DNA of 64,000 nucleotides, taken from Natronococcus sp. CG52. Lineage in GTDB: Archaea; Halobacteriota; Halobacteria; Halobacteriales; Natrialbaceae. Below are positions 53,374 to 60,309 of this stretch, in pieces. The first letter of the stretch is position 1; the number at the start of each line of letters is the position of its first letter. Both the position numbers and the translations under genes were made by a program. The notes under the pieces are model-generated. The model had not been told where the DNA came from, ran no database searches, and saw nothing but the letters and a program-made list of their open reading frames with translations. The stretch spans positions 2,294,001 to 2,358,000 of the forward strand of contig NZ_CP099391.1 in NCBI RefSeq assembly GCF_023913515.1, given 5' to 3'.

Positions 53374-53454
53374 ACAGCGGTAGACGTCCGGACGCGGCAA
53401 AGGCCTACTGCCTCCAGAACCGTTACGTCGTCGGCATCGAACGTCCGTTCACGG

Positions 53455-54171
53455 AACGGACGCGCGGAGCGATCGTCGTCGGGAATCGGCGAGGCGCTTG
53501 CTCGCGAACTCGCCGCGGAGGGGTACGAGATCGGACTGGCCGCCAGGCGGACCGACCGCCTGAAACGAATCGGCGAGGAACTGCCGACCCGATCGTACGT
53601 CGCAACGATGGACGTCACCGAGACCGAGGACGCTCGAGTGGGGTTCGGCGAACTCGCGAACGCGATGCCGTCCGTCGATCTCGTCGCCGTCAGCGCCGGC
53701 ACCGCCCACGCGAACGACGCCCTCGAGTGGGAGCAAGAGCGACGGACGATCGACGTCAACGTTCGCGGGTTCACCGCGATCGCGACCGCCGCGATGGAGT
53801 ACTTCGAAGAGGAATCCGAGAGTGACGGCCACCTCGTCGGCATCTCGTCGGTCGAAGCGCACTTCGGGAACGGCGGCACGCAGGCGTACAACCCCTCGAA
53901 AACGTTCGTCTCGGCTTACCTCGAGGGCTCCGAAATCGGGCGGCGGGGAACGAGACGGACGTGACGATCACGACCGTCGAGTCAGGATTCGCCGACACTA
54001 CGCCGTCCTACGGCCCGTTCTGGGAGAGCTTACTCGAGACGGCAGCCGTAACAGATCGCGCGGGCAATTCGGAAGGAGCGCGACCGCGTCTACGTCACCC
54101 GCGTGCGGCGACTCGTCGCACGGCTGTTCGAGGCGACGCCGAATCCGATTCTCCGGCGAGTGCTCTCGTAG
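53455..54171 (+). pseudogene. Decayed short-chain dehydrogenase/reductase (SDR) gene
   Basis: Fragments of one SDR lie in different frames. The N-terminal Rossmann part begins only at SSGIGEALARELAAEGYEIGLAARR (no intact TGxxxGIG start) and continues through RTIDVNVRGFTAIATAAM, GHLVGISSVEAH and AYNPSKTFVSAYLEG; the reading frame then breaks near 53960, where TITTVESGFADTTPSYGPFWES continues in another frame, and the last part AIRKERDRVYVTRVRRLVARLFEATPNPILRRVLS (54064-54171) is in a third. Loss of start and two shifts make it inactive. It is convergent with tmcA. Confidence 0.75.
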
Positions 54172-54176
54172 AACGC

Positions 54177-56438
54177 TCACGAGCCGGTGAACCGATCCCG
54201 GACGTCGAGCGCGACCTGGGTCCCGTACTGATCGACCAGCGGGCAGAACGCGTCGCCGAGCGACCGCATGCACTGCCCCGACGAGTGGTAGCCGAGTCGG
54301 TCCGCGACGGTCTCCCACTCCCGGGCCTGTAGTACCCGGAGAACGAGCAGCCGCTCCTCCCGATCTGTCAGCTCGATCGGATCCGGCGCCTCGAGGAAGT
54401 AGCGAACGGCGAGTCGGCGGAACGGCCCGGGATCGACGTCGAACAGCCCGGGACCGTACGCGGCGCCGGCGACGACCCGCCACTCGTGATCGGTCAACTC
54501 GAGCGGTGGAGTGGCGTCCCCGTCGACGCTTCCCAACGCTGCGCGGGCCACGTCGGGCTCGAGGTCGTCGAGCGCGTCCGAACAGAGCGCGGCGAACCGT
54601 CGAGCGAACCACTCCGCGTGGCGGTCGTAGAGGTCGCGTCCCGCCTCGCTCGTCGGGGAGAGCAACAGCGCCGAGTACTCCCCGCTGGCGACGTTGCGCG
54701 TCGTCGAGAGGTGAACCGCCGAGTAGCCGTTCTCGCGCCAGAACTTGAGGAGTCCGGGCGTCGCCCCGAACCCGGTGCCGATCCAGTCGACCTCGGAAGC
54801 CAGTTCGTCTCGGATCTCCGCGAGCAGCCGCGAGCCGAGTCCGCGTGATCGAACCGCGTGGTGGGTCGCAATACGAACCACGCGGATCCCGGCGGGTTCG
54901 CTCGCCCGCTCGTCGCGAAGTTGGCTCGTGAGCACGTCCGGGAGCATGTTGCCGCGGATGCGTCCGCCCTCGTACATCATCGCTCGATCGTCCGCCGGGA
55001 GGTTCCCCTCGCGGGCGAGTAACGCGACGCTGACGACGCGTCCCTCGTGGACCAGCGCGCGGGCCTCGAGGTTCGGCGCGTCGAGGAGTCGCGCGAGGTC
55101 GTTCGGCTCGGTGCGGTAGTGGGCGAGGACGAGCAGGCCGAACGCCTCCCGCAGGAGGCGCTCGTCGGCCAGCAGGTCGTCGGGCTCGAGCCGGCGGTAC
55201 TCGACCGATTCGGGCGTCGCGTCCGTCACGAGCGGCTCGACCGGCGGGCGGGCGTCGAGCAGCAGGGCTCGAAAGGCCCAGACCTCGACGGGATCGCCGG
55301 CTGCGTAGCGGATCGGCGCCGTTAGCGTCCGTTCGGTAACGGTGTGGTCGCTCTCGTCGAGACGGTCCCGGAATCGGACGGAGAACCCTCGTCCCGCGCC
55401 CTCGTAGCCGTGGACCGTCGTCGCGAAGGCGACCCGATCGGCCGCGAGCAGCGATTCGAGGACCGCCACCGGGAGTGCAGCGGCTTCGTCGACGATGAGA
55501 ACGTCCGCCGTCTCGAGTCGCTCGACCGCCTCGGTCGGCTCCAGGTAGCGGACGCGCCCGCCGGCCGTCGTCTCGATTCGGCGCGATTCGACGGTCGCGT
55601 CTCGCTCGAGCGTTTCACAGAGTTCGCCGGCGCGGTCGAACACCTCGCGCGCGTTCCGGGAGCCGGGTGCGGTCACAAGGACGTCCTCGCCCTCGGCGGC
55701 GAACGCGCCGGCCGCCAACCCCGCCGCGCTCGACTTGCCCCGTCCGCGGTCGGCCTCGAGCACGACGGCATGCGGGGCGTCGAACAGCGACTCGAACGCG
55801 GCGACGGCGTCTACTTGATCGTCGGTAAGGCAGGCGTCGTAGGCCGCGGTCGGAAAGCGGTGGTCGGACGGCGCCTCGATTGGCGCCTCCGTTCCTCGTT
55901 TCGGCGGGGGATCGGTCAGGCCGTCGTCGACGACGCGCTCGGTCTCGAGGTCGACGATCCCGACCCCGCGGTGTGCTCGAAGCGTTTCGACCAGCCGGCG
56001 CCTGAATCGTCCGGTGACGTCCGACAGCGAGAACGGCGGGACGGCGAGCGACTCGTCGAACGCGCCCCGGCGCTCGGGCCAGGACTCGAGCGATGGCGTC
56101 AGGAGGATCAGGAGCCCGCCGCCGTCGACCGTCCCGACGAGTTTCCCGAGCGCGTTGGGCTGGAGTTGCTCGTGAGCGTCGAGGACGACCACGTCCCGGG
56201 TCGTTCCGAGCAGCTCCCCGGCGTGAGTCTGTGAGAGCTGTTCGCAGCGAAGGCGGTCCTCGGGACCGACGAGCGTCGTCCGGGTGATCGGGACGGCGAG
56301 CCGATCGAGGACCGACTCGAGCGCGTCGTACCCGCGTTCCCGGTCGCCGGCGAGTACCAGCAGCCGTCGCTCGTTCGTCCGCGTCGCTTCCGCGCGGAGC
56401 GACCGTGCGAGTCCGACGACGTCCACGTCCGCGGCCAT
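54177..56438 (-). CDS. tmcA: tRNA(Met) cytidine acetyltransferase TmcA
   Basis: 753 aa from the ATG at 56438 (MAADVDVVGLARSLRAEATRTNERRLLVLAGD). Three parts: N-terminal DUF1726-like domain, an RecD-like helicase/ATPase with Walker A VVLEADRGRGKSSAAGLAAG and Walker B ADVLIVDEAAALP, and a GNAT acetyltransferase domain (VRIATHHAVRSRGLGSRLLAEIRDEL...GLLKFWRENGYSAVHLSTTRN). It makes N4-acetylcytidine at tRNA or rRNA positions using acetyl-CoA and ATP. Complete by length. Convergent with the SDR pseudogene, 5 bp apart. Confidence 0.93.
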   Translation of the reverse strand: MAADVDVVGLARSLRAEATRTNERRLLVLAGDRERGYDALESVLDRLAVPITRTTLVGPEDRLRCEQLSQTHAGELLGTTRDVVVLDAHEQLQPNALGKLVGTVDGGGLLILLTPSLESWPERRGAFDESLAVPPFSLSDVTGRFRRRLVETLRAHRGVGIVDLETERVVDDGLTDPPPKRGTEAPIEAPSDHRFPTAAYDACLTDDQVDAVAAFESLFDAPHAVVLEADRGRGKSSAAGLAAGAFAAEGEDVLVTAPGSRNAREVFDRAGELCETLERDATVESRRIETTAGGRVRYLEPTEAVERLETADVLIVDEAAALPVAVLESLLAADRVAFATTVHGYEGAGRGFSVRFRDRLDESDHTVTERTLTAPIRYAAGDPVEVWAFRALLLDARPPVEPLVTDATPESVEYRRLEPDDLLADERLLREAFGLLVLAHYRTEPNDLARLLDAPNLEARALVHEGRVVSVALLAREGNLPADDRAMMYEGGRIRGNMLPDVLTSQLRDERASEPAGIRVVRIATHHAVRSRGLGSRLLAEIRDELASEVDWIGTGFGATPGLLKFWRENGYSAVHLSTTRNVASGEYSALLLSPTSEAGRDLYDRHAEWFARRFAALCSDALDDLEPDVARAALGSVDGDATPPLELTDHEWRVVAGAAYGPGLFDVDPGPFRRLAVRYFLEAPDPIELTDREERLLVLRVLQAREWETVADRLGYHSSGQCMRSLGDAFCPLVDQYGTQVALDVRDRFTGS

Positions 56439-56509
56439 ATACTCGAGTTGTCGGCTCACGTGTAAGAGGTCACGGTCTGGGCCGTGCTCTGGCGCGTACG
56501 GTGTTCGGG

Positions 56510-56962
56510 TCAGGCTCTGTTCGCATACCGTCCCTCGAGCCGCCGGAGGAGGTGTCCGACGAAGTACGCCGCGCCACCCAGCACGACCGCCCCGGCGAGC
56601 GCGTAGACGGGCCCGAGGGTAATTCCCTCGAGCAGTTCGCCCGGCGGATCGCGCTTGTATCCGAGCAGCCGCGGCGGCGTGTATCGCGTCTCCCACGACC
56701 ATCGGAGGTAGCCGACGAGCGGTGGGAAGACGAACCGCCAGAGGATCGTGAGAAAGACGGCACCGGCTCCCGCGAACAGGCCCGCTCGCGTCCACCCGGC
56801 GTAGAGCGCGATGACCAGCGAGACGTACAGCAACGACGGGGTGAGAACGGCGTCGTACTCGAGCAGAAACGCCGCGGAGGCGAGAGCGGGGACCGAGACG
56901 CCGAGAACCGCGACGCGAGTGCGCGTTCGCGGGTCACCAGTCAGGGCGTTTCGAAGCCGCAT
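56510..56962 (-). CDS. Multi-pass membrane protein of unknown function
   Basis: 150 aa from the ATG at 56962 (MRLRNALTGDPRTRTRVAVLGVSVPALASAAFLLEYDAVL). Four predicted helices, a positively charged loop SWETRYTPPRLLGYKRDPPGELLEG, and a basic C-terminus RRLEGRYANRA. No enzyme motif. It is divergent from the eL8 operon and 71 bp upstream of tmcA on the same strand. Upstream in-frame starts would add an unsupported basic stretch. Confidence 0.65.
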   Translation of the reverse strand: MRLRNALTGDPRTRTRVAVLGVSVPALASAAFLLEYDAVLTPSLLYVSLVIALYAGWTRAGLFAGAGAVFLTILWRFVFPPLVGYLRWSWETRYTPPRLLGYKRDPPGELLEGITLGPVYALAGAVVLGGAAYFVGHLLRRLEGRYANRA

Positions 56963-57085
56963 ATGATGGTTTTTCAACCAAATTCTCATAAGCGTTCGTA
57001 CGGCCGGGAGCGGCAGTGACGCTGCAGATCCAATCCAGAACATCCGGCGTGCGGACTGATCCCACGCGTTCTTGCGTTTGGACAC

Positions 57086-57240
57086 GCTTTTAAGGGGGGC
57101 AACGCTACTCGGTAGTACACCCTACGCGGGGTTGATGATGCTCCTAGCTTCACAGGACTTCCGCCGAGCGTAATTCGGCCCGGGACCCAGCCCGGACGGC
57201 AGGGGAGCGCGAGCCCGCGCGTAGGAGAGGTGAACAACCA
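57086..57240 (+). promoter_or_regulatory. TATA box and structured leader of the eL8 operon
   Basis: GCTTTTAAGG (57086-57095) is a good TATA box, predicting a start near 57118 and a leader of about 120 nt. The leader's 5' end CTACGCGGG (57122-57130) can pair with CCCGC and GTAG (57214-57224), next to the GGAGAGG ribosome binding site (57224-57230), and GCTCC (57140-57144) pairs with GGAGC (57204-57208). Between them lies an asymmetric loop GTTGATGAT opposite GCGAG, which resembles a kink-turn. L7Ae binds kink-turns and regulates itself this way in other archaea; here it is inference. Confidence 0.45.
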
Positions 57241-57603
57241 ATGTCAGTCTACGTAACAACAGACATCCCAGCCGACCTCGCTGAAGACGCCCTCGAGGCG
57301 CTCGAGGTCGCACGAGACACCGGACGCGTAAAGAAAGGAACCAACGAAACGACCAAGGCCATCGAGCGCGGCAACGCCGAACTCGTCTACGTCGCCGAGG
57401 ACGTCTCCCCCGAGGAGATCGTCATGCACCTTCCCGAGCTCGCAGATGAGAAGGGCATCCCCGTCGTCTTCATCGAGACCCAGGACGACGTCGGCCACGC
57501 CGCCGGCCTCGAGGTCGGCTCGGCCGCTGCGGCGATCGTCGACACCGGAGAGGCTTCCGACGATGTCGAAGATATCGCCGACAAGGTCGAGGACCTCGAC
57601 TGA
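57241..57603 (+). CDS. rpl7ae: Ribosomal protein eL8 (L7Ae)
   Basis: 120 aa. [101 protein letters not shown] is the full L7Ae fold with the RNA-binding [12 protein letters not shown] segment. Besides its ribosomal place, the protein binds kink-turns in C/D and H/ACA RNPs and RNase P. The long structured leader suggests self-regulation. First gene of the eL8-eS28-eL24-Ndk operon; eS28 follows after 11 bp. Confidence 0.97.
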   Translation: MSVYVTTDIPADLAEDALEALEVARDTGRVKKGTNETTKAIERGNAELVYVAEDVSPEEIVMHLPELADEKGIPVVFIETQDDVGHAAGLEVGSAAAAIVDTGEASDDVEDIADKVEDLD

Positions 57604-57614
57604 GGTGACCTGAG

Positions 57615-57839
57615 ATGAGTGCTGAAGAGAACGAAAGCGGCTCCACGCCCGCCGAGGTCATCGAGATCGTCGGTAAGACCGGCATGCACGGCGAGGCCAT
57701 GCAGGTCAAGTGCCGTATCAAAGAGGGCGAAAATCAGGGACGAATCATCACCCGAAACTGCCTCGGGCCGGTCCGCGAGGGGGACGTACTCCAGCTTCGC
57801 GAGACCGCCCGCGAGGCGGACTCCATCGGAGGACAGTAA
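57615..57839 (+). CDS. rps28e: 30S ribosomal protein eS28
   Basis: 74 aa. The core [60 protein letters not shown] is a complete S28e OB-like fold. Small-subunit protein near the E site. A GAGGTGACCTGAG segment with AGG provides a ribosome binding site. eL24 starts 3 bp after the stop. Confidence 0.96.
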   Translation: MSAEENESGSTPAEVIEIVGKTGMHGEAMQVKCRIKEGENQGRIITRNCLGPVREGDVLQLRETAREADSIGGQ

Positions 57840-57842
57840 CCA

Positions 57843-58247
57843 ATGGTCGAGAAGCGAACCTGCGACTACACCGGCGAAGAGATCGAGCCCGGCACGGGCA
57901 TCATGTACGTCCGCAACGACGGTACCATACTCCACTTCGTCGACTCGAAGGCGGAGAAAAACTACAAGCTCGGCCGCGAACCGCGCGACCTCGAGTGGAC
58001 CGAAGCCGGCCGCGCCGGCAAGGGTCCCGCCGACGCCGACACGCCCGCCGACCAGGACGATGTCGTCGAAGCGAGCGAGGACGAGGACCTCCTGACCGAG
58101 GAGGAAGCCGTCGACGAGGACGAAGGTAGCGAACCCGCCGGCGACGAGGACGTCGCCGAGGGTGAGTCCGTCGAGGGCGAAGCCGAGCGCGCCGCCGAGG
58201 GCGAACTCGACGACGTCGCCGGCGGCAAAGAGGACAGCGAGGAATAA
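57843..58247 (+). CDS. rpl24e: 50S ribosomal protein eL24 with acidic tail and lost zinc ligands
   Basis: 134 aa. Residues 1-55 are the L24e domain ([53 protein letters not shown]). Of the four zinc cysteines of other eL24 proteins only one remains (C6); the partners are Thr, Val/Ser-like and Ala/Glu, so zinc cannot bind. The remaining 75 residues are a disordered acidic extension ([45 protein letters not shown]), rare in ribosomal proteins of that size. Overlaps ndk by one base (TAATG). Confidence 0.93.
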   Translation: MVEKRTCDYTGEEIEPGTGIMYVRNDGTILHFVDSKAEKNYKLGREPRDLEWTEAGRAGKGPADADTPADQDDVVEASEDEDLLTEEEAVDEDEGSEPAGDEDVAEGESVEGEAERAAEGELDDVAGGKEDSEE

Positions 58248-58711
58248 TGAGCGATCACGAACGCACCTTCGTGATGGTCAAGCCCGACGCGTTCGCGCGC
58301 GGGATCGTCGGCGAAGTTATCTCGCGACTCGAGGGCCGCGGGCTGAAGCTCGTCGGCATCAAAGTCGAGAACATGCCCCGCGAGCGGGCCGAAGAACACT
58401 ACGGCGAGCACGAGGACAAGCCGTTCTACGACGACCTCGTGGACTTCATCACCTCGGGCCCGGTCGTCCCGATGGTCTGGGAAGGCCAGGACGCGACCCA
58501 TCAGGTCCGCCAGATGATCGGCGAGACTGATCCGCTCGAGGCCGAACCGGGTACGATCCGCGGCGACTACGCGCTCGACCTCGGTCGAAACGTCGTTCAC
58601 GCGGCCGACCACGAGGACGAGGGCGCTAACGAGCGAGAGATCTCGATCCACTTCGACGACGACGAGCTGATCGATTACGATCAGCACGACGCCGAGTGGC
58701 TCTACGAGTAA
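58247..58711 (+). CDS. ndk: Nucleoside diphosphate kinase
   Basis: 154 aa. ERTFVMVKPDAFARGIVGEVISRLEGRGLKLVGIKVENMPRERAEEHYGEHEDKPFYDDLVDFITSGPVVPMVWEGQDA, then the active-site region IRGDYALDLGRNVVHAADHEDEGANEREISIHF, with the phosphorylated histidine in NVVHAADH. Transfers gamma-phosphate among NTPs and dNTPs. Last gene of the eL8 operon, coupled by overlap to eL24; the acidic C-terminus is haloarchaeal. Confidence 0.97.
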   Translation: MSDHERTFVMVKPDAFARGIVGEVISRLEGRGLKLVGIKVENMPRERAEEHYGEHEDKPFYDDLVDFITSGPVVPMVWEGQDATHQVRQMIGETDPLEAEPGTIRGDYALDLGRNVVHAADHEDEGANEREISIHFDDDELIDYDQHDAEWLYE

Positions 58712-58971
58712 CGCGACGACGTAGCAAATCCAGCTGTCGATCACGGTTGCGACGGTCGTCGCTGTAACCGACGGTAACCTTTTTCTGTCGTATCACCGTT
58801 CCACTAGGAGTGAAATAGCTGCTATCGGTGACTTCAGGCCCCCTCTTGGGTCACTCTCCTGTGTAGTACAGTTCACATGTATCATTTCAGGTAGACGCAA
58901 CATCTAATGTGTCTGCTGCAGTAGAAGGTACTGGTGGTTTCGAATGGTAACCAACGGTAGGTGGTTCGCGG

Positions 58972-59358
58972 ATGCGTGAACGGGAGCGAGGGTCAAAACC
59001 GATTACTGACAGGACGGCTCCGTCGCTAGACCTCGTTTTCGACCTTCTCTCGAACCGTCAACGGCGATACGTGCTGTATTACCTGTACGAACAACCCGAC
59101 GGCGTTGCGACCGTCGACGAGCTGACAGACCACGTCGTCGCGCTCGAACACCGGACGGCGAGTTCGGAGGGCGAGGATGCGTCGGACGTCCACCGGGAGA
59201 CGATACGGACGGAACTGCAACACGTCCATCTCCCGAAGCTCGCCGACGCCGGGATGGTCGAACACGACCAGCGAAGCGATACCGTCCGATACTGGAGCCA
59301 ACCGTCCCTCGAGGAGTGGCTGGAACACGCCCATCACAAGGAAATTTCGCACTCCTGA
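58972..59358 (+). CDS. DUF7344-like winged-helix regulator
   Basis: 128 aa. The block VFDLLSNRQRRYVLYYLYEQPDGVATVDELTDHVVALEHRT...HRETIRTELQHVHLPKLADAGMVEHDQRSDTVRYW matches DUF7344: winged helix with the LSNxRRRxVLxYL start and the HxxLPKLxxAGMVEHD motif. Distant relative of the protein at 47207-47566. Probable DNA-binding regulator; the adjacent superoxide dismutase gene on the same strand is a possible target but this is not shown. Own upstream region of 260 bp with no other gene. Confidence 0.8.
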   Translation: MRERERGSKPITDRTAPSLDLVFDLLSNRQRRYVLYYLYEQPDGVATVDELTDHVVALEHRTASSEGEDASDVHRETIRTELQHVHLPKLADAGMVEHDQRSDTVRYWSQPSLEEWLEHAHHKEISHS

Positions 59359-59439
59359 CACCGGCACCCGGTAATACCGGGACGGTTGTTGTAACAGGCG
59401 CCGCTGAAAGGTTTAAGACGCGGTTCGTGGTGGAACCAG

Positions 59440-59479
59440 CCACGGGGCGACAGATTAGCCGACTGCAACGTGGCGCCCC
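59440..59479 (+). promoter_or_regulatory. Alternative hairpins in the sod upstream region
   Basis: GTTTAAGA (59411-59418) is a TATA-like element. After it, CCACG (59440-59444) can pair with CGTGG (59469-59473), while GGGGCG (59444-59449) can pair with CGCCCC (59474-59479). The two stems cross and exclude each other, which is a switch-like or pseudoknot arrangement. A second weak TATA-like site is near 59510. Function unknown. Confidence 0.35.
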
Positions 59480-59553
59480 ATGAGGCGTGGTATCATTTCA
59501 CTCCTCAAAGCTTAACATGAGAGCTACCGATACAAACGGTACGAGGTGTACTT

Positions 59554-60156
59554 ATGACTGATCACGAACTTCCACCACTTCCATACGATTACGACGCGCT
59601 AGAACCGGCAATTTCCGAACAGGTCGTAACCTGGCATCACGATACGCACCACCAGGGGTACGTCAACGGCCTGAACAGCGCCGAAGAGGAACTCGCCGAG
59701 AACCGCGAGTCGGGCGAATTCGACTCGACGCCTGCGGCGATGGAGAACGTCACCCACAACGGCTGTGGACACTACCTCCACACGCTGTTCTGGGAGAACA
59801 TGTCGTCCGACGGTGGCGGCGAACCCGAGGGCGACCTCGCCGACCGCATCGAAGAGGACTTCGGCTCCTACGAGGCCTGGAAGGGCGAATTCGAGGCCGC
59901 AGCCGGCGCCGCCGGTGGCTGGGCACTGCTCGTGTACGACCCGGTTGCGAAGCAACTGCGTAACCTCAAGGTCGACCGTCACGACCTCCACGCGCTGTGG
60001 GGCGCCCATCCCATCCTCGCGTGTGACGTCTGGGAGCACTCGTACTACTACGACTACGGCCCGGACCGCGGGAGCTTCATCGAGGCCTTCTTCGACGTCG
60101 TCAACTGGGACAAGGCCGCCGACGAGTACCAGACGTGCCTCGACCACTTCGAGTAG
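59554..60156 (+). CDS. sod: Superoxide dismutase (Mn/Fe family)
   Basis: 200 aa. HELPPLPYDYDALEPAISEQVVTWHHDTHHQGYVNGLN, then the metal ligands H in WHHDTHH, H in NGCGHYLH, and D/H in CDVWEHSYYYDYG (DVWEH motif). The SVxxD/E... residues favour Mn as in other haloarchaeal enzymes, though the metal is not certain. It converts superoxide to oxygen and peroxide, consistent with an aerobic cell. Downstream neighbour of a DUF7344-like regulator and preceded by possible alternative RNA hairpins. Confidence 0.96.
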   Translation: MTDHELPPLPYDYDALEPAISEQVVTWHHDTHHQGYVNGLNSAEEELAENRESGEFDSTPAAMENVTHNGCGHYLHTLFWENMSSDGGGEPEGDLADRIEEDFGSYEAWKGEFEAAAGAAGGWALLVYDPVAKQLRNLKVDRHDLHALWGAHPILACDVWEHSYYYDYGPDRGSFIEAFFDVVNWDKAADEYQTCLDHFE

Positions 60157-60309
60157 TACTGCCGCCTGCAGCCGCAGTATAAGCGACGACTCGGTTCATC
60201 CTCCCGTTTTTTTGCAACCGGCTCCGAAGCGACGGCGACGAGTACCGATCGGGTTGCGAGACTGATAGCCACGGCACACTTTAACAGGCACCGTATCGTC
60301 GTCACGTGT

